From Thermoplasmata archaeon (GTDB lineage: Archaea; Thermoplasmatota; Thermoplasmata; Thermoplasmatales; Thermoplasmataceae): a DNA stretch of 5,786 nt. A program made the position numbers and the translations under genes. Of the stretch, positions 1-5,559 are shown in pieces. The first letter of the stretch is position 1. Each line of letters begins with the position of its first letter. Location: the NCBI GenBank assembly GCA_021845325.1, contig JAKBRR010000130.1, positions 1 to 5,786 of the forward strand, in the 5' to 3' direction. The notes beneath the pieces are model-generated. The model made no database searches. It was not told where the DNA came from and worked only from the letters and a program-made list of their open reading frames with translations.

Positions 1-78
1 GATGGGATTCGAACCCACGAACTCCTGCGAGACAGGATCTTAAGTCCTGCACTGTTGGCCAAGCTTAGTTACCCTCGC
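1..78 (-). tRNA. tRNA-Leu (anticodon UAA), 3' end cut by window edge
   Basis: Read on the minus strand, the tRNA starts at 78 with the acceptor strand GCGAGGG. A short D arm with the GG of the D loop follows. The anticodon stem is CAGGA/TCCTG around the loop CTTAAGA, so the anticodon is UAA (positions 42-40). A long variable arm with a CTC/GAG stem and a GCAG loop marks class II. The T arm is GTGGG-TTCGAAT-CCCAT. The class II arm and UAA anticodon identify leucine. Only the first base (C) of the 3' acceptor strand is in the window, so presence of an encoded CCA cannot be judged. No intron is seen next to the anticodon. A box A lies upstream at the expected distance. Confidence 0.95.
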
Positions 79-102
79 AATGTACTGGTTTATACTTCTG
101 TC

Positions 103-113
103 ATATATTAAAA
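103..113 (-). promoter_or_regulatory. Box A (TATA element) for tRNA-Leu
   Basis: On the minus strand this reads TTTTAATATAT, a good archaeal TATA-type element. Its centre at about 108 places the predicted transcript start about 26 bp downstream, near 82, four bases before the mature tRNA end at 78. A nearer AT stretch (ATAAACC, about 88-94) would start transcription inside the tRNA and fits worse. The element also overlaps the stop codon of the small minus-strand frame that ends at 108. Confidence 0.6.
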
Positions 114-314
114 GTGCTGAAATTCGATGATTGAGTGAAAAGTGTCCCATCTAGAGAAATGAATGTGGGAGAATAATGGACAACTAGGACACGAACAATT
201 TTCCATTAATAATTTTAAATAATCTCGTTTAACTTCCTGAAGTGAAATTCTATCGTATTTTCTCAATATTCTGTCCAAACCGAGAGAATGACGATTTAAA
301 TATTGATTAAGCAT
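108..314 (-). CDS. Small cysteine-cluster protein of unknown function (68 aa), uncertain
   Basis: This 68-residue frame starts at ATG. I do not recognise the family. The first half is a charged amphipathic segment (about residues 13-37). A compact CxCPxCP cluster follows (Cys 40, 42 and 45), then a His/aromatic-rich tail. Such a cluster could bind a metal, but only three cysteines are close together. The amino-acid mix and codons look like real coding sequence. An AT element, CTTTTAAC on the minus strand (336-343), sits about 26 bp before the ATG, which would suit a leaderless mRNA. Against it: the stop lies inside the tRNA promoter, and the 5' end overlaps a divergent frame by 12 bp. Possibly real, possibly a remnant. 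Confidence 0.4.
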   Translation of the reverse strand: MLNQYLNRHSLGLDRILRKYDRISLQEVKRDYLKLLMENCSCPSCPLFSHIHFSRWDTFHSIIEFQHF

Positions 315-509
315 AATTACACACGGTTAAAAGAGGTTAAAAGAAAACCTGAAGAACAAAAGACAGAAGAACATCAAGCCATTAGAAGAGAGATAAGGAA
401 AGATTGGAGCTATATAGAACCAAAGCTTATTGATATGACCCACAAGTTAGAAGACAATGGGTTGATAGAAAACAAAGATTACATATGGCTCAAATCGAGA
501 ATATCATAA
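303..509 (+). CDS. Small charged protein of unknown function (68 aa), start uncertain
   Basis: This is a 68-residue, highly charged and probably helical protein. Residues 8-33 are rich in Lys, Arg, Glu and Gln. The second half (WSYIEPKLIDMTHKLEDNG and onwards) reads like a small two-helix domain. I cannot name it. The only possible start is TTG at 303, and an in-frame TAA lies just upstream at 297-299. No convincing ribosome binding site or box A fits this start; ATTTAAATA at 294-302 is too close. The gene may therefore be the 3' part of a longer frame that lost its N-terminus. A tandem 10-bp repeat (GGTTAAAAGA type, about 324-343) lies in its 5' end. T-rich terminator sequence follows the stop. 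Confidence 0.4.
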   Translation: MIKHNYTRLKEVKRKPEEQKTEEHQAIRREIRKDWSYIEPKLIDMTHKLEDNGLIENKDYIWLKSRIS

Positions 510-536
510 GTGAGCAAGCACTTTGGCAAACAGTAA

Positions 537-566
537 TTTTTTGAATTTTTGAAAAAGGATTTTTTT
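537..566 (+). terminator. T-tract terminator after the small plus-strand gene
   Basis: Three T runs occur in close succession on the plus strand (537-542, 546-550 and 560-566), starting 28 bases after the stop at 509. Archaeal RNA polymerase terminates at U-rich tracts without a required hairpin, so this is a plausible terminator for rightward transcription. A small hairpin AGCTG-CTTT-CAGCT (578-591) lies between it and the 3' end of the convergent gene, but no strong T run follows it on the minus strand. Confidence 0.45.
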
Positions 567-612
567 GTTTCTTCTCAAGCTGCTTTCAGCTATGACTTCT
601 AATGACCTAATA

Positions 613-1632
613 TCAATTGATTTTCATCTGCTTGCTCTTGTTTAAGAAATCGCTTGTTTCAAACATCGCATTCAGTATTATCCCTATGTTGCTTAGTGTA
701 AATCCTAAATTTGTCTTAGATGAATTTAGGATTATGTAAAGCAGTATATCAGGTATCTCTTTAATATACGTTTTTGAAGCATAATACAGCATATCAGCCC
801 CGAGAAATGCCAAATAATAGTCAAACCCACCCATATTGCTAATATATTCCCCAAACATCTTTTCGATTGATGACTCATTCTTAATACTAGGGTTCTCAAA
901 ATATGCTTTTTCAAATTTTTCAAAGAGTTTCTTCTCACTATGCAGAGAAAGAATTGTCTCAATTTCCTTGGGCTTTGCATATGATTGGAGTAATGATATT
1001 AATTCATTCATAGACTCGTCATGATTTTCTTTCGACATTCTAGCAAGAATAACAGATATAACCGGCCTCAAAGAATAAAGAAATCCCAAATACGTTACAT
1101 ATCTGTAATCTAGGTTTCTATACCTGTTGTCGAGTACAAGATGCAAGCACTCTCTCACTATCTCTGGACTAGTAATCTTATCTAATGCTATATTAGTCCT
1201 TTCTGCTACTAGTTTCTTTATATTCTCGATAATTGAGATATCCTTTTCGTCAAAGTAAAATGAATAGTTGCCTGATTTTGGCCTAACAAATCTGTGTACC
1301 TCGCCTATTGGTTTATCCTCTATTCCCATATTAACTACTTTTAATCCTGCCTCTGATTCTTCTTCATCGATATCCTTATTATTCTCCGATTCCTCTTCGC
1401 TGGGCGGGAGATTCCTCCTTCGCAAAAAATTGTTTGAGAAGCCTCTTAACACACGTTTATCTTTAGTTTCAAAGGATGCGTAAATAATAATGCCTTTAAG
1501 AATATCATTAACGGAAGGTATGAGTGAATACCACCCTTTTCCAAATAAATAAGTCATTTGAATGGAATTCAATTGTTCAGATTCATATTCATTAAATGCT
1601 AACGTCAATTTTTCCTTGGTTGCCTCGGGCAT
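613..1632 (-). CDS. Hypothetical protein of unknown function (339 aa)
   Basis: I do not recognise this soluble-looking protein. Residues 1-75 form a mixed domain ending in a basic stretch (RGFSNNFLRRRNLPP). Residues 76-96 are a strongly acidic, low-complexity linker rich in Glu, Asp and Ser. Residues about 97-339 look mostly helical, with charged helices near 130-225 and a more hydrophobic C-terminal section (about 270-325) that contains charges and is not clearly membrane-spanning. No signal peptide or catalytic motif was found. The ATG at 1632 is supported by an AT-rich box A centred near 1659, giving a predicted transcript start at about 1633, so the message is probably leaderless. The gene diverges from the operon at 1777, with a palindrome between the promoters. 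The last 120 bp contain a perfect 11-bp inverted repeat. Confidence 0.8.
   Translation of the reverse strand: MPEATKEKLTLAFNEYESEQLNSIQMTYLFGKGWYSLIPSVNDILKGIIIYASFETKDKRVLRGFSNNFLRRRNLPPSEEESENNKDIDEEESEAGLKVVNMGIEDKPIGEVHRFVRPKSGNYSFYFDEKDISIIENIKKLVAERTNIALDKITSPEIVRECLHLVLDNRYRNLDYRYVTYLGFLYSLRPVISVILARMSKENHDESMNELISLLQSYAKPKEIETILSLHSEKKLFEKFEKAYFENPSIKNESSIEKMFGEYISNMGGFDYYLAFLGADMLYYASKTYIKEIPDILLYIILNSSKTNLGFTLSNIGIILNAMFETSDFLNKSKQMKIN
701..733. repeat. Perfect 11-bp inverted repeat with 11-nt loop, inside a coding region
   Basis: AATCCTAAATT at 701-711 is matched exactly by its reverse complement AATTTAGGATT at 723-733, with 11 bases between. A T-G wobble could extend the stem by one inside the loop. 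It lies in the 3' part of the 339-aa gene, roughly residues 300-311 of its product, and would form a stable stem in that transcript. The core ATCCTA/TAGGAT recurs in two intergenic inverted repeats of this window. Confidence 0.75.
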
Positions 1633-1652
1633 TAATCGCTAATGTTGATTAG

Positions 1653-1668
1653 TTATTTATTTATTATC
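1653..1668 (-). promoter_or_regulatory. Box A for the leftward 339-aa gene
   Basis: On the minus strand this reads GATAATAAATAAATAA, an extended AT-rich TATA-type stretch. The centre near 1659 lies about 27 bp ahead of the ATG at 1632, the distance expected for a leaderless archaeal transcript. No ribosome binding site precedes the ATG, in agreement with leaderless initiation. Confidence 0.5.
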
Positions 1669-1675
1669 TTTCACG

Positions 1676-1691
1676 TTAGGAAAAATCCTAA
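1676..1691. promoter_or_regulatory. 16-bp palindrome TTAGGA-N4-TCCTAA, candidate operator between divergent promoters
   Basis: TTAGGA (1676-1681), four A residues, and TCCTAA (1686-1691) form a perfect 6-4-6 dyad. If one base is bulged, CG pairs at 1674-1675 and 1693-1694 lengthen it. It sits between the leftward box A (about 1653-1668) and rightward box A candidates (1698-1706 or 1714-1724), where one dimeric regulator could control both directions. The dyad is seen directly; the operator role is inferred from position. Confidence 0.45.
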
Positions 1692-1697
1692 GCGAAG

Positions 1698-1724
1698 AAT
1701 TTATGTTCTAGTAACTAATATAGT
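1698..1724 (+). promoter_or_regulatory. Candidate promoter(s) for the rightward two-gene operon
   Basis: Two AT-rich elements could be box A. The first, AATTTATG near 1699-1706, would start transcription near 1728, almost at an ATG at 1726. The second, ACTAATATAG near 1714-1723, would start near 1745 and leave about 30 bases of leader carrying the GGAGGGG ribosome binding site before the ATG at 1777. The second fits the ribosome binding site better. TAGTAA is repeated on either side of it (1709-1714 and 1721-1726). A hairpin GTGAT-CATAC-ATCAC follows at 1741-1755. Confidence 0.35.
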
Positions 1725-1768
1725 AATGACGTATCAATTGGTGATCATACATCACACAAGATATGTTA

Positions 1769-1775
1769 GGAGGGG
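1769..1775 (+). promoter_or_regulatory. Strong ribosome binding site GGAGGGG
   Basis: GGAGGGG is the strongest Shine-Dalgarno match seen ahead of a gene here. It is unusually close to the ATG at 1777, only 3 bases beyond GGAGG. It is at ideal distance (7 bases) from ACG at 1781, which is in the good downstream frame, and 11 bases from GTG at 1785, which is out of that frame. It shows that translation of the following gene is meant to begin here and not at the internal TTG at 1922. Confidence 0.65.
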
Positions 1776-1776
1776 T

Positions 1777-2173
1777 ATGAACGAGTGAGCAAGAATTTAA
1801 CGGATTCCACATTGCAAACAATACGGTACTGAAAGGGACTAAGGCGATTGGCAAGATTACAGAGAACACTTATATTCAGGTCAAGCGGTATCCTAAGCAC
1901 TTCATTTTCAAAGATGGGGGATTGGGGGTCAGTCTGGACCTTCTAAATCTGTTAAATACAAATCATGTAGAAACATTCATTGCTAGAATAGACAAAGGGA
2001 CTGGTAAGAACAAAATGGTATTAGACACCATTAAAGAAAGTGTACATAAACTCATTGAAAGCAAGAAGATCCAATATGCAGGATTTGACGAGCAACGATT
2101 GCTCACGTGGAATCCAAAAGAGAAGGGCAAGCATAACAACGTGACAAATAAACGAGGTAAAGAAAATGGGTAA
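1777..2173 (+). CDS. Unknown protein of about 133 aa with a disrupted start (frame break at 1786)
   Basis: A coherent frame runs from 1781 to the TAA at 2171-2173 and reads EQEFNGFHIANN, then a beta-rich part and a helical, Lys-rich C-terminus. It contains no ATG, GTG or TTG before 1922, and starting at the TTG at 1922 would discard about 47 good residues. ATG at 1777 follows a strong ribosome binding site but gives only M-N-E before TGA (1786-1788). Dropping the T at 1786 joins ATG-AAC-GAG to GAG-CAA-GAA and yields a continuous protein of about 133 residues. The choices are a one-base insertion or sequencing error, +1 recoding at the UGA, or initiation at ACG 1781. I do not recognise the family. 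No membrane segment is seen. The stop overlaps the next gene by 8 bp, so the two are probably co-translated. Confidence 0.6.
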
Positions 2174-2423
2174 AAGTGTTGCTGGACCTGTAATAATCTT
2201 CATAGCAGTCTTTGTAGGGCTTTATTACCTATATAGTTCAAGTTTGCTAGGAATTTCCGTTTCAAATCCGTTTCAAACCGGAATTAGCTTAGTACCTTTA
2301 ACAAATATAGGAAACGAAGCAGTAAATTATATTTCAAGCATTCTTGGAATAAGTACTGTTATGGTGGTCATTATAATTATGGCTGTAATTATTACAAAGG
2401 CGATCTCTGGAAGAAAATTTTAG
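2166..2423 (+). CDS. Small membrane protein with two transmembrane helices (85 aa)
   Basis: This is an 85-residue hydrophobic protein of unknown function. Transmembrane helix 1 is about residues 6-25 and helix 2 about residues 57-80. A polar, Asn- and Ser-rich loop of about 30 residues joins them, and a basic tail (SGRKF) ends the protein. No cysteine and no catalytic motif are present. The ATG at 2166 is preceded by GAGGT (2154-2158) with 7 bases of spacing, a good ribosome binding site, and overlaps the end of the upstream gene by 8 bp, so the two probably form one operon. Small two-helix proteins of this sort are common in archaeal viruses and mobile elements, but nothing here proves that origin. 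Confidence 0.75.
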   Translation: MGKSVAGPVIIFIAVFVGLYYLYSSSLLGISVSNPFQTGISLVPLTNIGNEAVNYISSILGISTVMVVIIIMAVIITKAISGRKF

Positions 2424-2436
2424 ATTTAAGTAAAAT

Positions 2437-2480
2437 ATCCTAATTTAAGCTAGGATGGTGTCTTTTCTGGCTTAATTTTT
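2437..2480 (+). terminator. Hairpin plus T-rich tail, candidate terminator of the two-gene operon
   Basis: ATCCTA (2437-2442) pairs with TAGGAT (2451-2456) across an 8-base loop, 14 bases after the stop of the membrane protein gene. T-rich sequence follows, including a run of six T residues at about 2474-2479. This is consistent with a terminator. The same ATCCTA core also occurs in other inverted repeats of the window, so a regulator site is an alternative. Confidence 0.4.
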
Positions 2481-2607
2481 TAATATTTAATTTCCTCCTC
2501 AGATTATATCTTTCATCTATACGAATTCACCAAGAGTTCGTGGTTAAACAAAACTGGTTGGTGTAATATAATCAATTAACAAGTTGACCAGAACAAACGG
2601 GAGCCAT

Positions 2608-2690
2608 GAAAATAAATAAAGGAAGTTTATTGTACGATACATATATCCTCTTTGTAGGATAGACCAGATCATTGTGAGGATGAAAACTCA
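2608..2690 (+). promoter_or_regulatory. Leader and promoter candidates of the Type IIG gene
   Basis: Two AT-rich elements could be box A: AAAATAAATAAA (about 2609-2620), starting transcription near 2640, and ACATATAT (about 2639-2646), starting near 2669. Between them and the gene lies ATCCT-CTTTGT-AGGAT (2645-2660), a 5-bp inverted repeat that may be an operator or leader hairpin. GAGG at 2676-2679 is a ribosome binding site about 11 bases before the ATG at 2691, slightly far. The heptamer GACCAGA occurs at 2586-2592, 2662-2668 and 2706-2712. Confidence 0.3.
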
Positions 2691-2972
2691 ATGGCAGTTG
2701 ACTTTGACCAGATTAAAGAATTAGTGAATAGATTTGATGAATTGGAAGCAAAAGGTGAGTTCTCAAAATACACCGAAGCAGAGACTAAGACCAAATTCAT
2801 TGAGCCTTTATTTGAGGCATTAGGTTGGAACATAAGAGGAATAAAAAAGAGTAATGACAAAATCACCTTGGAAGAAAGCATCTCCAAAGGCAGAGTAGAC
2901 TATGGTTATTGGCTAAATGGAGTTCAAAAACTGACATTTTGTTTGGCAAAGGTTATGACAGGCAAGCGATAA
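2691..2972 (+). pseudogene. N-terminal nuclease fragment of a broken Type IIG restriction enzyme (93 aa frame)
   Basis: The frame starts at ATG with a ribosome binding site and reads like the standard N-terminus of Type IIG enzymes: an amphipathic helix (residues 6-20), then ETKTKFIEPLFEALGWN (32-47), then RVDYGYWLNGVQK (68-80). VDY carries the Asp (D70) of the PD-(D/E)xK nuclease site. In the family the strand F-x-L-E-A-K follows a few residues later. Here the frame instead continues as LTFCLAK and stops at 2970-2972, so the catalytic Glu is absent. The true continuation is in the -1 frame, from about KTDILFGKGYDRQAINY. Comparison with the usual spacing suggests that about 8 codons (a deletion of 3n+1 bases, near 25) were lost at about 2912-2930. 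If translated alone, the fragment should be inactive. Confidence 0.8.
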
Positions 2973-5536
2973 ATTATTCATGGTTAAGTTCTTGCAGTTG
3001 GGCTGTTCTCACAAATTTCAGACAACTTGCAGTGTATAATGCTGACAAGCCTGAGGGTGAACATTTCTTTACAATACATGCCCACGATTTCTTAGACAAG
3101 GATAAAGACAAACTGGAACTGCTCAGCAAGGAGGCTTTCGAAAAGAACAAATTAAATGACAAAGCCCAAGAATGGGGCAAAAGTCTTGTCAGGGTCCCAG
3201 TTGATAAACAACTCCTTTCAGACCTAATTGATTTCAGGGTCATACTAAGTAGAGATATCGTAAAGAATAACCCAGGGAAGATAAGAAATGAAGAGGAACT
3301 TGACGAAGCTGTACAAAAGATTCTAGACCGTCTTATCTTCATCAGAAATACTGAAGACCGTCAACTAGAACCTAACGAACTCCAAAAAAACTTCAGGCAA
3401 TGGGCCGCACAAGGAAGAGGGAATCTCCTACGAAAAATAAAGGAAGTCTACAAAAAGTATGATGAAACTTATAACAGTAAGCTGTTCGAGGATAGCACAT
3501 ATGAGATTTTGGTGATAAGCAACGAAACTTTAGGTGACGTAATACAGGGCCTTTATTCTCCCATGGGTTCCTATGCATATGATTTTTCAGTCATAGCGTC
3601 TGATACATTAGGTAGCATTTACGAACAATATCTTGGTCACATCCTTAAGAAAACACACAAAAGTGCCAAATTCTCAGAATCTATGACTCATAGGAAAGAG
3701 CAAGGGATCTACTACACGCCTTCTTACATTGTGGACTATATAGTTAATAAAACTGTTGGAGAATATATAAAAACACATACACTTGAAGAAGTTAGAAGGG
3801 TAAGAATATTAGACCCAGCCTGTGGTTCTGGTAGTTTTCTTTTAAGAGCCTACCAAGAACTAGAAAACTACTGGGCAGAAAAAGAAGGCATTGAAACTGC
3901 AAGGCTGGACGTGGAGGGCAAAGACCATTTCTATTCTAGGAAAGTGGAGATACTCAAGAACAATATATTCGGCGTTGACCTCTATAGCAAAGCAGTGGAA
4001 ATAGCTCAACTAAACCTGCTTCTTAAAATTTCAGAGACCAAGCAAAGATTGCCTATATTGAGGAATAACATAAAGGTTGGAAACAGCCTGATAGATGATC
4101 ACTCAGTAACGGACAAGGCACTTAGCTGGGAAGAGGAGTTTCCAGATATTATGAAGAATGGTGGGTTTGACATAATTTTAGGAAATCCACCTTATGTCAG
4201 GTCCATACTGTTGAAAGAGGACCCTCTAACGTGGGAGTATTACAAGTCACATTATGAAACAGCATTCAAGGAGTTCGACATCTATCTGTGCTTTTTAGAA
4301 AAGGGGTACGATTTGCTAGCCGATAAAGGTAAACTGGGCTATATTAGGCCAAATAAATGGCTTCATGCAGGTATGGGGGAGAAAGCAAGAGAACTGTTTT
4401 CTAAAAACAAGGCGGTTGAATCAATAGTCAATTTTGGCTCGTATCAGGTATTTGGTAGCGCAACCAATTACACAATGCTGATATTTCTAAGAAATAACAA
4501 GCAAAACAAAGTAAACGTGCTGATCTACGTCGGTCCTTTAGAAAATAAGGCTATAGAACAAAGCTTTAGTGAAAAAACTATGTGGCAATCAGGAACTTTG
4601 GATTATGATAGGCTTGGCAATGAACCTTGGAACCTTATATCGATCAGTTCGAATCCTAAAGATGTTCTACATTCAATCTCTAAATATCCTCAATTTGGTA
4701 CTTTTTTCTCATTATCGCAGGGTACCGGAACTCGTGCAGACTCAGTCTTCTTTGTGAAAAAAATAGACGAAAACAAGCAATACTACAAAATATACTCAAA
4801 GCAATTGGACGGATATAGAGAAGTCGAGAAGACATATGTGAAACTTTCACTAAAGGGTAAAAACATAGCCCAGTACGAAATACAATCTACAGACCACCTC
4901 TTGATTTACCCATATTCTGGAAAGGAACTGTTGAGACCTAGTACTTTAAAGGAACATAGCCCAAAACTTTGGGAATATTTAGTTGAATGCAGGGAAGATC
5001 TTGAACGAAGAGAGAAGGGACGATTCAAAGGTGAAGAATTTTATTGCTACGGTAGACCCCAAAATCATGATTTTCTGTCTCTTAAGAAAATATTAGTGCC
5101 TGCAGTTGCGAACCATGCAGAAGCAGCCTGGGATCCAATTGGATTTCACGTTATAGATTCCGTTTACTTTGTCAGAAAAATCAAAGATACAGAGCTTGCA
5201 GATGAATATATACTTGCAATCCTAAACAGTGATTTACTAACTTATTTTCTAATGAAGACATCTACCAACCTTAGGGGTGGATATTTCACAATGAAATCTG
5301 CCTATGTTCATAGATTTCCACTTAAGGTCAGTTTCGACTCTGATATGGAAACAGCAACATATCAAAAAATCATTGAACTTGTCAACAGGATTATAGTTGT
5401 TAGGACCAATCATAAGACAGAGACAGAACTTGAAAAAATAGATGACCTGAAACTCACGATAAACAAACTAATCTACGACCTCTATAGGTTTGGTTCAAAG
5501 GAAATTGCACAAATAGAAAGGGAAATAAAATCGTGA
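2909..5536 (+). CDS. Type IIG-like adenine methyltransferase with target-recognition domain, nuclease part lost (875 aa frame)
   Basis: This is the main body of an Eco57I-class restriction-methylation enzyme, which methylates adenine N6 using S-adenosylmethionine. Residues 7-45 keep the tail of the nuclease domain (YDRQAINYSW, WAVLTNFRQLAVYNA). Residues about 60-225 are a helical connector. The methyltransferase core spans about 230-530: GIYYTP (266-271), SAM-binding motif I LDPACGSGSF (301-310), GVDL (355-358) and catalytic NPPY (426-429), followed by EFDIYLCFLEKGYDLL and GYIRPNKWL. A TaqI-like target-recognition region covers about 595-805, with a helical C-terminal end. The computed start is TTG at 2909 with no good ribosome binding site, and the frame really continues from the 2691 frame, which it overlaps by 64 bp. 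Methylation may survive if the TTG or another internal start is used; cleavage should not. The missing E-x-K and the frame break are the oddities. The recognised sequence cannot be read from the protein alone. Confidence 0.88.
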   Translation: MAKWSSKTDILFGKGYDRQAINYSWLSSCSWAVLTNFRQLAVYNADKPEGEHFFTIHAHDFLDKDKDKLELLSKEAFEKNKLNDKAQEWGKSLVRVPVDKQLLSDLIDFRVILSRDIVKNNPGKIRNEEELDEAVQKILDRLIFIRNTEDRQLEPNELQKNFRQWAAQGRGNLLRKIKEVYKKYDETYNSKLFEDSTYEILVISNETLGDVIQGLYSPMGSYAYDFSVIASDTLGSIYEQYLGHILKKTHKSAKFSESMTHRKEQGIYYTPSYIVDYIVNKTVGEYIKTHTLEEVRRVRILDPACGSGSFLLRAYQELENYWAEKEGIETARLDVEGKDHFYSRKVEILKNNIFGVDLYSKAVEIAQLNLLLKISETKQRLPILRNNIKVGNSLIDDHSVTDKALSWEEEFPDIMKNGGFDIILGNPPYVRSILLKEDPLTWEYYKSHYETAFKEFDIYLCFLEKGYDLLADKGKLGYIRPNKWLHAGMGEKARELFSKNKAVESIVNFGSYQVFGSATNYTMLIFLRNNKQNKVNVLIYVGPLENKAIEQSFSEKTMWQSGTLDYDRLGNEPWNLISISSNPKDVLHSISKYPQFGTFFSLSQGTGTRADSVFFVKKIDENKQYYKIYSKQLDGYREVEKTYVKLSLKGKNIAQYEIQSTDHLLIYPYSGKELLRPSTLKEHSPKLWEYLVECREDLERREKGRFKGEEFYCYGRPQNHDFLSLKKILVPAVANHAEAAWDPIGFHVIDSVYFVRKIKDTELADEYILAILNSDLLTYFLMKTSTNLRGGYFTMKSAYVHRFPLKVSFDSDMETATYQKIIELVNRIIVVRTNHKTETELEKIDDLKLTINKLIYDLYRFGSKEIAQIEREIKS

Positions 5537-5559
5537 CATTGGCGTTTCTCTATATAGAA

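Noticed and set aside
1..78. tRNA-Leu as the attachment site of an integrated element covering this window
   Set aside because: Integration usually uses the tRNA 3' half, which points out of the window. The genes listed lie on the 5' side, no integrase is seen, and no second copy of a tRNA segment was found.
732..1483. Other frames inside 613-1632 on both strands
   Set aside because: They overlap a coherent 339-codon gene completely and show odd compositions. No promoter or ribosome binding site was seen for them.
2521..2563. Possible hairpins ACGAA/TTCGT and CACCAA/TTGGTG
   Set aside because: The stems are only 5-6 bp with long or nested loops in a noncoding region. There is too little evidence for an RNA gene.
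2606..2662. 18-codon frame starting at ATG 2606 in the Type IIG leader
   Set aside because: It lacks a clear ribosome binding site and overlaps a likely box A. The peptide has no recognisable feature.
2586..2712. Three copies of GACCAGA as a regulatory repeat
   Set aside because: The heptamers are short and unevenly spaced, and one lies inside coding sequence. This could easily be chance.
2920..2935. Programmed -1 frameshifting at CAAAAACTG joining the two Type IIG frames
   Set aside because: The codon phase (CAA AAA CTG) does not make a proper X-XXY-YYZ slippery site, no obvious pseudoknot follows, and the joined product would still lack the E-x-K residues.
2974..3342. Minus-strand Ser-rich 122-aa frame
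   Set aside because: It is antisense to the strongly coding Type IIG gene and has a low-complexity composition typical of a shadow frame.
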